This document shows, in pieces, positions 20,509 through 33,943 of a stretch of DNA of 64,000 bases. Under the pieces are notes generated by a model, which worked only from the letters and a program-made list of their open reading frames with translations, was not told the origin of the DNA and searched no databases. This stretch comes from Streptomyces sp. WAC08241 (GTDB lineage Bacteria > Actinomycetota > Actinomycetes > Streptomycetales > Streptomycetaceae). The stretch is taken from NCBI GenBank assembly GCA_007858575.1, contig CP042279.1:682001-746000 (forward strand), read 5' to 3'. Both the position numbers and the translations under genes were made by a program. Numbering within the stretch: the stretch's first letter is position 1; the number at the start of each line of letters is the position of its first letter.

Positions 20509-23500
20509 ATGGCCTCGTTGCCGTCCCCTTCCGCCTCCGCCTCCGCTTCCGGAGGAAGCGCCCCGCCCCCGGTGACGCCCGGAGCCGCGCCGCCGCCCTC
20601 CGCGAGGCGCTCGCGACCCGCGTGGTGGTCGCCGACGGAGCCATGGGAACCATGCTCCAGGCCCAGGACCCCACCCTCGAGGACTTCCAGAACCTCGAAG
20701 GCTGCAACGAGATCCTCAACGTCACCCGGCCCGACATCGTCCGTTCGGTCCATCAGGAGTACTTCTCCGCCGGCGTCGACTGCGTCGAGACCAACACCTT
20801 CGGCGCCAACCACGCCGCCCTGGGCGAGTACGACATCCCCGAGCGCGTCCACGAGCTGTCCGAGGCGGGCGCCCGGATCGCCCGCGAGGTGGCCGACGAG
20901 TTCACCGCCTCCACCGGCCGCCAGCGCTGGGTCCTCGGCTCGATCGGCCCCGGCACCAAGCTGCCGACCCTGGGCCACGCCCCGTACACCCTCCTGCGCG
21001 ACGCCTACCAGCGGAACGCCGAGGGCCTCTCGCCGGCGGCGCCGACGCGCTGCTCGTGGAGACCACCCAGGACCTCCTGCAGACCAAGGCCTCCGTGATC
21101 GGCGCCCGCCGCGCCCTGGACGCCCTGGGCGCCGACGTGCCCCTGATCGTCTCCGTCACCGTCGAGACGACCGGCACCATGCTCCTCGGTTCCGAGATCG
21201 GCGCCGCCCTGACGGCCCTGGAGCCGCTGGGCATCGACATGATCGGCCTGAACTGCGCCACCGGCCCGGCCGAGATGAGCGAGCACCTGCGCTACCTCGC
21301 CCGCCACTCCCGCATCCCGCTGTCCTGCATGCCGAACGCCGGCCTGCCGGTGCTGACCTCGGACGGCGCCCACTACCCGCTGTCGCCGGCCGAGCTGGCC
21401 GACGCGCAGGAGACCTTCGTCCGCGACTACGGCCTCTCCCTGATCGGCGGCTGCTGCGGTACGACTCCGGAGCACCTGCGCCAGGTCGTCGAGCGGGTCC
21501 GGGACCTGACTCCCACAGTCCGCGAGCCGCGCCCGGAGCCCGGCGCCGCCTCCCTCTACCAGACCGTGCCGTTCCGCCAGGACACCTCGTACATGGCGAT
21601 CGGCGAGCGGACCAACGCCAACGGTTCGAAGAAGTTCCGCGAGGCCATGCTGGAGGCGCGCTGGGACGACTGCGTGGAGATGGCCCGCGACCAGATCCGC
21701 GAGGGCGCGCACATGCTCGACCTCTGCGTGGACTACGTCGGCCGCGACGGCGTGGCGGACATGGAGGAGCTGGCCGGGCGCTTCGCCACCGCCTCCACCC
21801 TCCCCATCGTCCTGGACTCCACCGAGGTCGAGGTCATCCGGGCCGGCCTGGAGAAGCTCGGCGGCCGTGCCGTCATCAACTCGGTCAACTACGAGGACGG
21901 CGACGGACCCGAGTCCCGCTTCGCCAAGGTCACCCGACTGGCCCAGGAGCACGGCGCCGCCCTGATCGCGCTGACCATCGACGAGGAGGGCCAGGCCCGC
22001 ACGGTCGAGCACAAGGTCGCCATCGCCGAGCGCCTCATCGAGGACCTGACCGGCAACTGGGGCATCCAGGAGTCGGACATCCTCATCGACACCCTGACCT
22101 TCACCATCTGCACCGGTCAGGAGGAGTCCCGCAAGGACGGCATCGCCACCATCGAGGCGATCCGCGAGCTCAAGCGCCGCCACCCCGACGTGCAGACCAC
22201 CCTGGGCCTGTCGAACATCTCCTTCGGCCTCAACCCGGCCGCCCGCATCCTGCTCAACTCCGTCTTCCTCGACGAGTGCGTCAAGGCGGGTCTGGACTCG
22301 GCGATCGTGCACGCCTCCAAGATCCTGCCCATCGCCCGCTTCGACGACGAGCAGGTCACCACCGCGCTCGACCTGATCTACGACCGGCGCGCGGAGGGGC
22401 TACCGACCCGCTGCAGAAGCTGATGGCCTCTTCGAGGGCGCCACCACCAAGTCCCTCAAGGCCGGCAAGGCCGAGGAGCTGGCCGCGCTGCCGCTGGAGG
22501 AGCGCCTGAAGCGGCGGATCATCGACGGCGAGAAGAACGGCCTGGAGGCCGACCTCGACGAGGCGCTGACCACCACCCCGGCCCTGGACATCGTCAACGA
22601 CATCCTCCTGGACGGCATGAAGGTGGTCGGCGAGCTGTTCGGCTCCGGCCAGATGCAGTTGCCGTTCGTGCTCCAGTCCGCCGAGGTCATGAAGACCGCG
22701 GTGGCCCATCTGGAGCCGCACATGGAGAAGTCCGACGCGGAGGGCAAGGGCACCATCGTCCTGGCCACCGTCCGCGGCGACGTCCACGACATCGGCAAGA
22801 ACCTCGTGGACATCATCCTGTCCAACAACGGCTACAACGTCGTCAACATCGGCATCAAGCAGCCCGTCTCGGCGATCCTGGAGGCCGCCGAGGAGCACAA
22901 CGCCGACGTGATCGGCATGTCCGGCCTGCTGGTGAAGTCCACCGTGATCATGAAGGAGAACCTGGAGGAGCTCAACCAGCGCGAGCTGGCCGCCAGGTAC
23001 CCCGTGATCCTGGGCGGCGCCGCCCTGACCCGCGCCTACGTCGAGCAGGACCTCCACGAGATCTACCAGGGCGAGGTCCGCTACGCCCGCGACGCCTTCG
23101 AGGGCCTGCGCCTGATGGACGCCCTCATCGCCGTCAAGCGCGGAGTCCCCGGGGCCGCGCTTCCCGAGCTCAAGCAGCGCCGGGTGCCCAAGCGGGACGC
23201 GGCCGCGCTCCGGGTCGAGGAGCCGGAGCCCGGCGGCCGCTCCGACGTCGCCGTCGACAACCCGGTGCCCACCCCGCCGTTCTGGGGCACCCGCGTCGTC
23301 AAGGGCATCCCGCTCAAGGACTACGCGTCCTGGCTCGACGAGGGCGCCTCTTCAAGGGCCAGTGGGCCTCAAGCAGAACCGGGCCGGCGACGGACCGGCG
23401 TACGAGGAACTGGTGGAGACCGAGGGCCGGCCCCGGCTGCGCGGCTGGCTGGAGCGCCTCCACACCGAGAACCTCCTCGAAGCGGCCGTCGTGCACGGCT

Positions 23501-24056
23501 ACTTCCCCTGCGTCTCCAAGGGCGACGACCTGATCGTCCTGGACGAGGACGGCAACGAGCGGACCCGCTTCACCTTCCCGCGCCAGCGCCGGGGCCGCTG
23601 CCTCTGCCTCGCGGACTTCTTCCGCCCGGAGGAGTCCGGCGAGACCGACGTCGTCGGCCTCCAGGTCGTCACCGTCGGCTCGAAGATCGGCGAGGCCACG
23701 GCCAAGCTCTTCGAGTCCGACTCCTACCGCGACTACCTGGAGCTCCACGGCCTCTCCGTCCAGCTCGCCGAGGCCCTCGCCGAGTACTGGCACGCCCGCG
23801 TCCGCGCCGAGCTGGGCTTCGCGGGCGAGGACCCGGCCGACGTCGAGGACATGTTCGCGCTCAAGTACCGCGGCGCCCGCTTCTCCCTCGGCTACGGCGC
23901 CTGCCCCGACCTGGAGGACCGCGCGAAGATCGCGGACCTGCTGCGGCCGGAGCGGATCGGCGTGCACCTCTCGGAGGAGTTCCAGCTCCACCCCGAGCAG
24001 TCCACCGACGCCATCGTCATCCACCACCCGGAGGCGAAGTACTTCAACGCACGGTG
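20509..24056 (+). CDS. metH: Cobalamin-dependent methionine synthase
   Basis: About 1,180 codons in the canonical order. The homocysteine-binding barrel (ALREALATRVVVADGAMGTM) has its zinc cysteines in IGLNCATGPAEM and LIGGCCGTTPEHL. The pterin-binding barrel (YMAIGERTNANGSKKFREAM) follows, then the B12 cap and B12 domain with the cobalt-ligand His in RGDVHDIGKNLVDII. The C-terminal reactivation domain contains ERIGVHLSEEFQLHPEQS. It methylates homocysteine to methionine with methyltetrahydrofolate in the cytosol. ATG 20509 follows GGGAG. Frameshifts occur near 20565, 21040, 22400, 22427, 23347 and 23368. No B12 riboswitch is evident in the 240-base leader shared with gylR. Confidence 0.97.
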
Positions 24057-24139
24057 ACCGCGTGTTGACCGCGAGTCGATCGGCGGCGTGTTAAAGGGAC
24101 GCGCTTCCGTCGACCGGGACGTACACTTGTCCGTCCAGC

Positions 24140-24178
24140 AGGCCGGTCCTCCTCCCGCACGGCGAGGAAGACCGGCCT
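24140..24178 (+). terminator. Hairpin between metH and the HAD gene
   Basis: aggccggtc (24140-24148) pairs with gaccggcct (24170-24178). It lies 84 bases after metH and just before the HAD ribosome-binding site, so it is a terminator or attenuator. Confidence 0.5.
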
Positions 24179-24205
24179 TCTCGTCCCTTCATGGAGGTGT
24201 GCCGG

Positions 24206-24903
24206 ATGACCAGTACGGTTCCCGCGTCCCTGTTCCGTACGAATGGCAGCTCCGCCCTCCAGGCGGTCTTCCTCGACATGGACGGGACCCTCGTCGACAC
24301 GGAGGGCTTCTGGTGGGACGCGGAGGTCGAGGTCTTCGCCGACCTCGGGCACCGGCTCGACGAGGCCTGGCGGGACGTGGTGGTCGGCGGGCCGATGACC
24401 CGCAGCGCCGGCTACCTCATCGAGTCCACCGGCGCCGACATCACCCTCCCCGAGCTGACCGTCCTCCTCAACGAGAAGTTCGAGCAGCGCATCGCGCGGG
24501 GCGTCCCGCTCATGCCCGGCGCCGAGCGGCTCCTCTCCGAGCTGGCCCGGCACTCCATCCCCACCGCCCTGGTCTCCGCCTCGCACCGCCGGATCATCGA
24601 CCGGGTCCTCGCCTCGCTCGGCCGCGACCGCTTCTCCCTCACCGTCGCCGGGGACGAGGTCGTACGGACCAAGCCGCACCCCGAGCCGTACCTGGCGGCC
24701 GCCGAGGGGTCGGGGCCGACCCCACGCTCTGCGCCGTCATCGAGGACACGGCGACCGGCGTCGCGGCGGCCGAGGCGGCCGGCTGCCGGGTCGTCGCCGT
24801 GCCCTCCGTCGCCCCGATCGCGCCCTCCCCGGGCCGGGTCGTCGTGCGCTCCCTCGAAGAGGTCGACGTGCCCTTTCTCCGTACATTGATCACGGGAATC
24901 TGA
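24206..24903 (+). CDS. HAD-superfamily phosphatase
   Basis: About 232 residues from ATG 24206, with GGAGGT upstream. Motif I is LDMDGTLVDTE (two catalytic Asp), motif II is the Ser/Thr in TALVSASHRR, motif III includes TKPHPEPYLAA, and motif IV is AVIEDTATGVAAAEAAG. This is the beta-phosphoglucomutase or phosphoglycolate phosphatase-like branch. It is cytosolic and should hydrolyse a small phosphate ester, identity unknown. A missing C near 24712 breaks AAEGLGADPTLC. It follows metH on the same strand but a hairpin intervenes. Confidence 0.88.
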
Positions 24904-25342
24904 GCTTTCACTGAGCTTTCCCGCGGGAGAACGATCAGGCCATTTGCCGAAAGGCCTCCGCGTGACCTTGGTCACTCAGAGTGCCGGACGGCAGATGGCC
25001 TGTCTCCGTTCATCGCCCGGAATGCATCCTTTCGGCGTCCCCATGTGCCCCGATTCGCTCGCGCCCGTCCGCATCGTCCGACGCATGACTATCGAACCGC
25101 ACGCATTCATGATCACTGTGCGATTACCCCGGCCCCGGCGGTGGTCCGGCAATAGGGCGCGGCCCACTAATCTTTCGCGAGTACTTCGCCGCATAACCGC
25201 GTGCACCGGCGCACACCCAAGTCGCCGTGAACACAGGACCGATCGCAACACCCGGCCCGATCGCTCCCGCCCCGACCGGGCGGCAGGCGGCGGAGTGTCA
25301 CTGACCGCTGTAACCCAGTGCCGGATGAGGAGATCGTCCCCG
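24904..25342. other. 439-base non-coding region before the peptide-binding lipoprotein genes
   Basis: No gene is supported here: the open frame running into the lipoprotein gene lacks sensible composition. A palindrome, gtgacc-tt-ggtcac (24962-24975), could be an operator. Composition is less GC-biased than the genes around it, with scattered AT-rich hexamers. I could not settle on a promoter. Confidence 0.6.
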
Positions 25343-26929
25343 ATGAACCGCAAGACCCTGGTGCTCCCGGCCGTGGCCGGTCTGCTCGCTCCCCTGCTCG
25401 CTGCCTGCGGCGGCTCCGAGGGCGACCGGGCCATCGTGGTCGGCACCACGGACCAGTTCGTCGCGACCGAGGACGCCCCCGCCCCGCTCGACCCGGCCTA
25501 CGCCTACGACACCGGCGCCTGGAACGTCCTGCGCCAGACCGTCCAGACCCTGCTGCACGTGCCCCGGGAGGGCGGCGAGCCCGTCCCCGAGGCGGCCGAG
25601 AGCTGCGGCTTCTCCGACAAGGCCAGCGAGAGCTACCGCTGCACGCTCCGCTCCGGCCTCACCTTCGCCGACGGCACCCCCATCACCGCCGAGGACGTCA
25701 AGTACTCCATCGAGCGCGTCCTGAAGATCAAGTCGGACAACGGAACGGCCGCCCTCCTCGCGAACATCGACACCGTCGAGGTCCAGGGCACCGACGGGAT
25801 CGTCTTCCACCTCAAGACCCCCGACGCCACCTTCCCGTACAAGCTCTCCACCCCGGTGGCCGGCATCCTCAGCAAGGACAAGTACGCCGCCGGCGAGCTC
25901 CGCGACGGCTTCGACGTCGACGGATCGGGCCCGTACACCATGAAGGTCGAGCGCGACGGCGACAAGGTCGACCGCTTCGTCTTCACCAGGAACCCGAAGT
26001 ACAAGGGCGACATCGCCCCGCGCAACGACAAGGTCGAGCTGCGCCCCTTCGCCGACTCCACCGCCATGGGCAAGGCCCTGGAGAGCGCCGACATCGACAT
26101 GATGGCCCGCTCCCTGTCGCAGAAGCAGATCAAGGACCTCACCGAGAAGCCCAAGGACGGCATCCAGATGGTCGAGGTCCCCGGCCTGGAGATCCGCTAC
26201 CTCGGCTTCAACACCAAGGCCCCTCCGTCGAGCAGAAGGCCGTGCGCCAGGCGATGGCCGCCGTCGTCGACCGGGGCGCCCTGGTCAACCTCGTCTACGG
26301 CCCCACCGCCCAGCCGCTCTACTCGCTGATCCCTCCAGCATCACCGGCCACGCCACCCCTTCTTCGACGCGTACGGCGAGCCCGATCCCGACCGGGCCGC
26401 CCGGATCCTGGAGAAGGCGGGCGTCAAGACCCCCGTCAAGGTGACCCTGAACTACACCACCGACCACTACGGCGCCGAGACCGCCCAGGAGTTCGCGGCG
26501 CTCGGCAAGCAGCTCACCGCCAGCGAGCTCTTCGACGTCACCGTCAAGGGCGCCGAGTGGTCCACCTTCCGCACCGCCCAGAAGCGCGGCGACTACGCCG
26601 TCTACGGTCTCGGCTGGTTCCCCGACTACCCGGACCCGGACAACTACATCGCGCCCTTCCTGGACAGCGACAACTTCCTCAACACGCCGTACGTGAACAA
26701 GGTCGTCCGCGACCAGCTCATCCCGCGCTCGCGCCGCCAGGCCGACCGGACCGCCGCGGCCCCCGTCTACGCGCAGATCCAGAAGATCGTCGCCGAGGAC
26801 GTCCCCGTCCTGCCCCTGTGGCAGGGCAAGCAGTACGTTGCCGCCCGCAACGACCTCAACGGAGTCGAGTACGCGCTCAACACCTCCTCCGACCTGCTGC
26901 TCTGGGAACTGGGTCGCGGCACCGCCTGA
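25343..26929 (+). CDS. Peptide/nickel-type ABC substrate-binding lipoprotein (family 5)
   Basis: About 528 residues. Lipoprotein signal: MNRKTLVLPAVAGLLAPLL followed by LAAC lipobox. Family 5 solute-binding features are RCTLRSGLTFADGTPITAED, VKYSIERVLKI, DGSGPYTMKVERDGDK and AVRQAMAAVVDRGALV. The mature protein should sit on the outer face of the membrane and bind an oligopeptide or similar ligand. No permease or ATPase gene is adjacent, so it must share another transporter or act as a sensor. Deletions near 26223, 26334 and 26355 fragment it. A homologous lipoprotein follows in tandem. Confidence 0.92.
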
Positions 26930-26989
26930 CCCTTCGTTGTCCCGGCGCGCCCGCGCGGCCGGTCTGGCAAGAGATCAAGAGGCACGACT

Positions 26990-28572
26990 GTGAAGGCACA
27001 CAACAAGTGGTTGACGGCTCCGCTCGCCGCCGGCCTGTCCGCCGCCCTCCTCAGTGGCTGCGGCACCGAACAGGGCGGCGGCTCCGGCGGCTCCGGTGAC
27101 GGCATACGCGTCGGCATGTCCGACGAGATCCTCGCCACCGACCCGGCGGCCGGCTACGACCCCGGCTCCTGGCTGCTGTTCAACAACGTCTTCCAGTCCC
27201 TCCTGGCCTTCCCCAAGGGCGGTCTCGAACCCGAGCCCGAGGCCGCCGACGAGTGCGCCTTCTCCGCCGGCAGCAAGGTCTACACCTGCACCCTGCGGGA
27301 CGGCCTCACCTTCTCCAACGGCAACAAGCTCACCTCGGAGGACGTCAAGTTCTCCTTCGAGCGGGCTATCAAGATCGCCGACCCGAACGGTCCGGCGCCC
27401 CTGCTCGACACCATCGACACCATCGACACCCCCGACGAGAAGACCGTCGTCTTCCGCCCCAAGGTCCCCGACGCCACCTTCCCCAACAAGATCGCCTCCG
27501 GCGCCGGCTCCATCGTCGACCACCGGGACTACCCCGCCGACGCGCTGCGCACCGACGGAAGGCCACCGGCTCCGGCCCCTACAAGCTGGACTCCCTCAGC
27601 GAGACCGAGGCCACCTTCTCCGCCAACTCCTCCTACCACGGCACCGCCAAGCGCAAGAGCGACGCGGTCACCCTCAAGCTCTACCGGGGCGACCGCTCCG
27701 CCCTGGCCAAGGCCCTCGCCGACGACCAGATCGACGTGGCCTACCGAGGCCTCTCCGCCGGCGACATCGCCGCCCTCGAAACCTCCGACACCACCGACGA
27801 CCGGGGCATCGAGGTCGTCCAGGGCAGCAGCGCCGAGGTCCAGCACCTCGTCTTCAACATGAAGGACCCGGTCGTCGGCAAGCTCGGCGTCCGGCAGGCC
27901 ATCGCCCACCTCGTCGACCGCGAGGCCCTCGTCGAGGACGTCTACAAGTCGACGGCCACCCCGCTCTACTCGATCGTCCCGGCCGGCATCAACGGCCACA
28001 ACACTGCTCTTCTACGACGCCTACGGCGCCCCCGACGCGGCCAAGGCGAAGAAGGCCCTGCGCGCGGCCGGCATCACCGGCAAGGTGAAGCTCACCCTCT
28101 GGTCCACCCCCAGCCGCTACGGCCCGGCCACCGACCAGGAGCTCAAGGCCATCGCCGGCCAGCTCAACGCCAGCGGCTCTTCGAGGCCGACGTCAAGTCC
28201 GTCGCCTTCGAGCAGTACGAGAAGGACATCGCGGCCGGCAAGTACGGCGTCTACGTCAAGGGCTGGGTCCCCGACTACCCCGACGCCGACAACTTCACCG
28301 CCCCCTTCTTCGGCAAGGGCAACGTCCTCGGCAACCACTACGAGAACGCCGAGATCACCGGCAGCCTCCTCCCGAAGACGGCCGCCACGGCCGACCGCGC
28401 CGGCACCGCCGACGAGTACGCGAAGGTCCAGGACGTCGTCGCCGAGGAACTGCCCCTGCTGCCGCTCTGGCAGGGCAAGCAGTACGCCGTCTCCCGCACG
28501 GGCGTCACCGGCCTCGAATGGACCCTCGACGCCTCGACCGTCTTCCGCTTCTGGGAGCTCCGCAAGAGCTGA
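26990..28572 (+). CDS. Second family 5 ABC substrate-binding lipoprotein
   Basis: About 528 residues from GTG 26990 with AGAGG upstream. The signal peptide ends in lipobox LLSGC. It parallels the preceding gene segment by segment: YTCTLRDGLTFSNGNKLTSE, VKFSFERAIKI, GVRQAIAHLVDREALVED, and VPDYPDADNFTAPFFGKG, with a common end (LPLLPLWQGKQYAVSRTGV). The two are tandem paralogues and probably arose by duplication. Frameshifts lie near 27557, 28005 (two bases missing) and 28176. No permease gene follows; the next gene is convergent across a strong terminator. Confidence 0.92.
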
Positions 28573-28594
28573 CGCGGGACCAGTCCCCATGACA

Positions 28595-28620
28595 GGGCCC
28601 GGCGCGGACGCGCCGGGCCC
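28595..28620. terminator. Perfect 11-bp hairpin between convergent genes
   Basis: gggcccggcgc (28595-28605) pairs perfectly with 28610-28620 around a 4-base loop. It lies between the lipoprotein stop and the response-regulator stop and probably works in both directions. Confidence 0.8.
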
Positions 28621-28640
28621 CTCTGTCGTCCTCCGTGCCG

Positions 28641-29315
28641 CTACTGGTTGCCGCCGGGCCGCACCAGACCGCTCTCGTACGCGTACACCGCCGCCTGCAC
28701 CCGGTCCCGCAGCCGCAGCTTCGTCAGCACGTGGCCCACGTGCGTCTTCACCGTCGTCTCGCTGACGAACAGGTCCGCCGCGATCTCCGCGTTCGACAGG
28801 CCCCGGGCCACCAGCTTCAGCACCTCCACCTCACGGTCGGTCAGGGTGCCCAGCGTGTCCGGCACCTGCTCCTCGCCCGTCGGCAGGTGCGCCGAGTACT
28901 TGTCGAGCAGCCGGCGCGTGATCGACGGCGCCAGCATCGCCTCGCCCGCGGCCACCACCCGGATCGCCTGCACCAGCTCGTTCGCCGGGGCGTCCTTCAG
29001 GAGGAAGCCGCTCGCACCGGCCCGCAGCGCCTCCACCACGTACTCGTCCAGGTCGAAGGTGGTCAGGACCAGCACCTTCGCCGGACCGTCCCGGCCCGGA
29101 CCGGTGATCTGCCGGGTCGCCTCCACCCCGTCCATCCGCGGCATCCGGATGTCCATGAGCACCACGTCCGGCTGGAGGGCGCGCACCTGCTCCTGCGCCT
29201 GGAGACCGTCCCCGGCCTCACCCACCACCGCGATGTCCTGCTCCGCCTCCAGAATCATCCGGAAGCCGGTGCGCAGCAGCGGCTGATCGTCGACCAGGAG
29301 GACGCGGATCGTCAC
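28641..29315 (-). CDS. NarL/LuxR-family response regulator
   Basis: Intact, 224 residues, GTG start. The receiver domain has the acidic pair (LLVDDQPLLR), phosphoacceptor Asp in PDVVLMDIRMPRMDGVEA, Thr in VLVLTTFDLDEYV and Lys in GFLLKDAPANELV. The LuxR-type helix-turn-helix is LTDREVEVLKLVARGLSNAE. It should bind DNA as a phosphorylated dimer. No histidine kinase gene lies beside it, so its sensor is elsewhere or it is an orphan. Confidence 0.95.
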   Translation of the reverse strand: MTIRVLLVDDQPLLRTGFRMILEAEQDIAVVGEAGDGLQAQEQVRALQPDVVLMDIRMPRMDGVEATRQITGPGRDGPAKVLVLTTFDLDEYVVEALRAGASGFLLKDAPANELVQAIRVVAAGEAMLAPSITRRLLDKYSAHLPTGEEQVPDTLGTLTDREVEVLKLVARGLSNAEIAADLFVSETTVKTHVGHVLTKLRLRDRVQAAVYAYESGLVRPGGNQ

Positions 29316-29324
29316 GGGGCTCCT

Positions 29325-30284
<960 letters not shown>

Positions 30285-30408
30285 GACCCCGACCCTACGA
30301 CCCGCCACCGACAACCGGCCGCATACCATCGACCCGGGACCCCGTCGCACTGCATGATCGAACCGTGACGCACCGACGCGGGTCACACCGGCGCGACGAA
30401 AGGAACCC

Positions 30409-31598
30409 GTGAACCAGGACGAGCCCAAGCCGCAGCGGACCGAGGAGCCCGGCGGAGGCATCCTCATGGGCCGGCCCTTCGGCGTGCCCGTCTACGTCGC
30501 CCCTAGCTGGTTCCTGGTCGCCGCCCTGATCACCTGGGTCTTCGGCGACCAGATCGAACGCGTCCTGCCCGAGCTCGGCGCCGCCCGCTACCTCGTCTCC
30601 CTCTTCTTCGCGGTCGCCTTCTACGCCTCCGTGCTCGTCCACGAGCTGGCCCACACCATCGCCGCGCTCCGCTTCAAGCTGCCCGTGCGTCGCATCCAGC
30701 TCCAGTTCTTCGGCGGCGTCTCCGAGATCGAGAAGGAGAGCGAGACCCCGGCCGCGAGTTCGTCCTCGCCTTCGTCGGCCCCCTCCTCTCCCTCGTCCTC
30801 GCCGGCCTGTTCTACCTCTCCCTGTACGCCGTCGAGCCCGGCACCGTCCCCGGCGTCCTCCTCGCCGGCCTGATGATCTCCAACCTGATCGTCGCCGTCT
30901 TCAACCTGCTCCCCGGCTTCCCGCTCGACGGCGGCCGGATGCTCCGCGCCGTCGTCTGGAAGATCACCGGCAAGCCCATGAGCGGCACCGTCGCCGCCGC
31001 CTGGGTCGGCCGCGCGCTCGCCGTCCTCGTCCTCGTCGGCCTGCCCCTGCTGACCCGCACCGGCCTTTTCGGCAACTCCACCGAGGACATCAGCGGCTTC
31101 GACACCGTCACCGACGCCCTGCTCGCCGCGATCCTCGCCGCCATCATCTGGACCGGCGCCGGCAACAGCCTCCGCATGGCCCGGCTGCGCGAGCACCTGC
31201 CCGAGCTCCGGGCCCGCTCCCTCACCCGGCGCGCCATCCCCGTGGAGCCCGTCACCCCGCTCTCCGAGGCCCTCCGCCGCGCCAACGAGTCGGGCGCCCG
31301 CGCCCTCGTCGTCGTCGACGCCACCGGCGAGCCCACCGGCATCGTCCGCGAGGCCGCCATCGCCGCCGTGCCCCAGCACCGGCGCCCCTGGGTCGCCGTC
31401 AGCACCCTCTCCCAGGACCTTGCCGACGGCATGCGGGTCCCGGCCGAGCTCACCGGGCAGCCCCTCCTCGACCACCTCCGCGCCAGCCCGGCCACCGAGT
31501 ACCTGGTCGTGGAGGAGACCGGCGAGATCTACGGCGTCCTCTCCACCGCGGACGTCGAACGGGCCTTCGTCAGGGCCATGGCACGACCGGGTTCCTGA
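30409..31598 (+). CDS. Site-2-type M50 membrane metalloprotease with CBS domains
   Basis: About 396 residues from GTG 30409 (GAAAGGAA upstream). It has a short cytosolic N-terminus, then a membrane-embedded protease core: zinc motif HELAH in VLVHELAHTIAALRFKLPVR and the distal Asp in NLLPGFPLDGGRMLRAVVWK. More helices follow, and the C-terminal ~130 residues form a CBS pair (VEPVTPLSEALRRANESGAR; LVVEETGEIYGVLSTADV) that may sense adenine nucleotides. It probably cleaves transmembrane or anti-sigma-like substrates. One missing C near 30752 shifts the frame. It ends 18 bases before trmI. Confidence 0.92.
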
Positions 31599-31616
31599 CC
31601 CCGGTACTCTGGTCAC

Positions 31617-33385
<1,769 letters not shown>

Positions 33386-33389
33386 CCCG

Positions 33390-33701
33390 TCACTCCGCGT
33401 CGGGGCCGTACACCTCGACCTTGTCCGCGACCCGGCGCACGTGGATGCAGTCGCCCGGGCACTCCTTCGCGGAGTCCACCACGTCCTGGAGCAGCGGGAG
33501 CGGCACCGGGGTGGTGGCGCCCGTGTCCTGGAGGAGCTCGTCGTCGGCGCTCTTCACATAAGCGAGCCCGTCGATGTCGAGCTCGAAGACCTCGGGAGCG
33601 TACTGCGCGCAGATCCCGTCCCCGGTGCACAGGTCCTGGTCGATCCAGACCTCCAGGGCCTCGTCGGCGCCCGTCGCCGGGGCCTCGTTCTGCACGGTCA
33701 T
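33390..33701 (-). CDS. 3Fe-4S-type ferredoxin
   Basis: Intact, 103 residues, beginning MTVQNEAPATGADEALEVWI. The cluster motif is CTGDGICAQYAPEVFELDID with a second half KECPGDCIHV, matching actinobacterial ferredoxins that serve cytochrome P450s or other oxygenases. The residue layout (Cys-x5-Cys-x3-APxVF) fits a 3Fe-4S cluster, though the extra Cys in CPGDC could allow another type. GGAG precedes the start by four bases. It is divergent from arc. Confidence 0.9.
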   Translation of the reverse strand: MTVQNEAPATGADEALEVWIDQDLCTGDGICAQYAPEVFELDIDGLAYVKSADDELLQDTGATTPVPLPLLQDVVDSAKECPGDCIHVRRVADKVEVYGPDAE

Positions 33702-33943
33702 ATCTCCTGCCGTTTCTGCTTCGCGCGTTAAGTCGGGCCACCCTTGGCGGGTGTTGGCCAATGACGACGACGATACAACCGCCCGCTTTCAGACGGTGAA
33801 GGGTGGGTATTCCCCTGGCGAGAGGGGAAGCGCAAGGGTGAAGATCGGACACACCCCGGAGTCTTTTGATCTAGGGGTTTCAATCACCACCCACGCAGGT
33901 AGGGTCAGGAAGCGTCCAGCTCCCCTTGGAGGAGGTGAGGACC

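Noticed and set aside
24944..25342. Upstream extension of the lipoprotein reading frame
   Set aside because: It would remove the lipoprotein signal from the N-terminus and has no coding character; ATG 25343 has a good signal peptide and lipobox.
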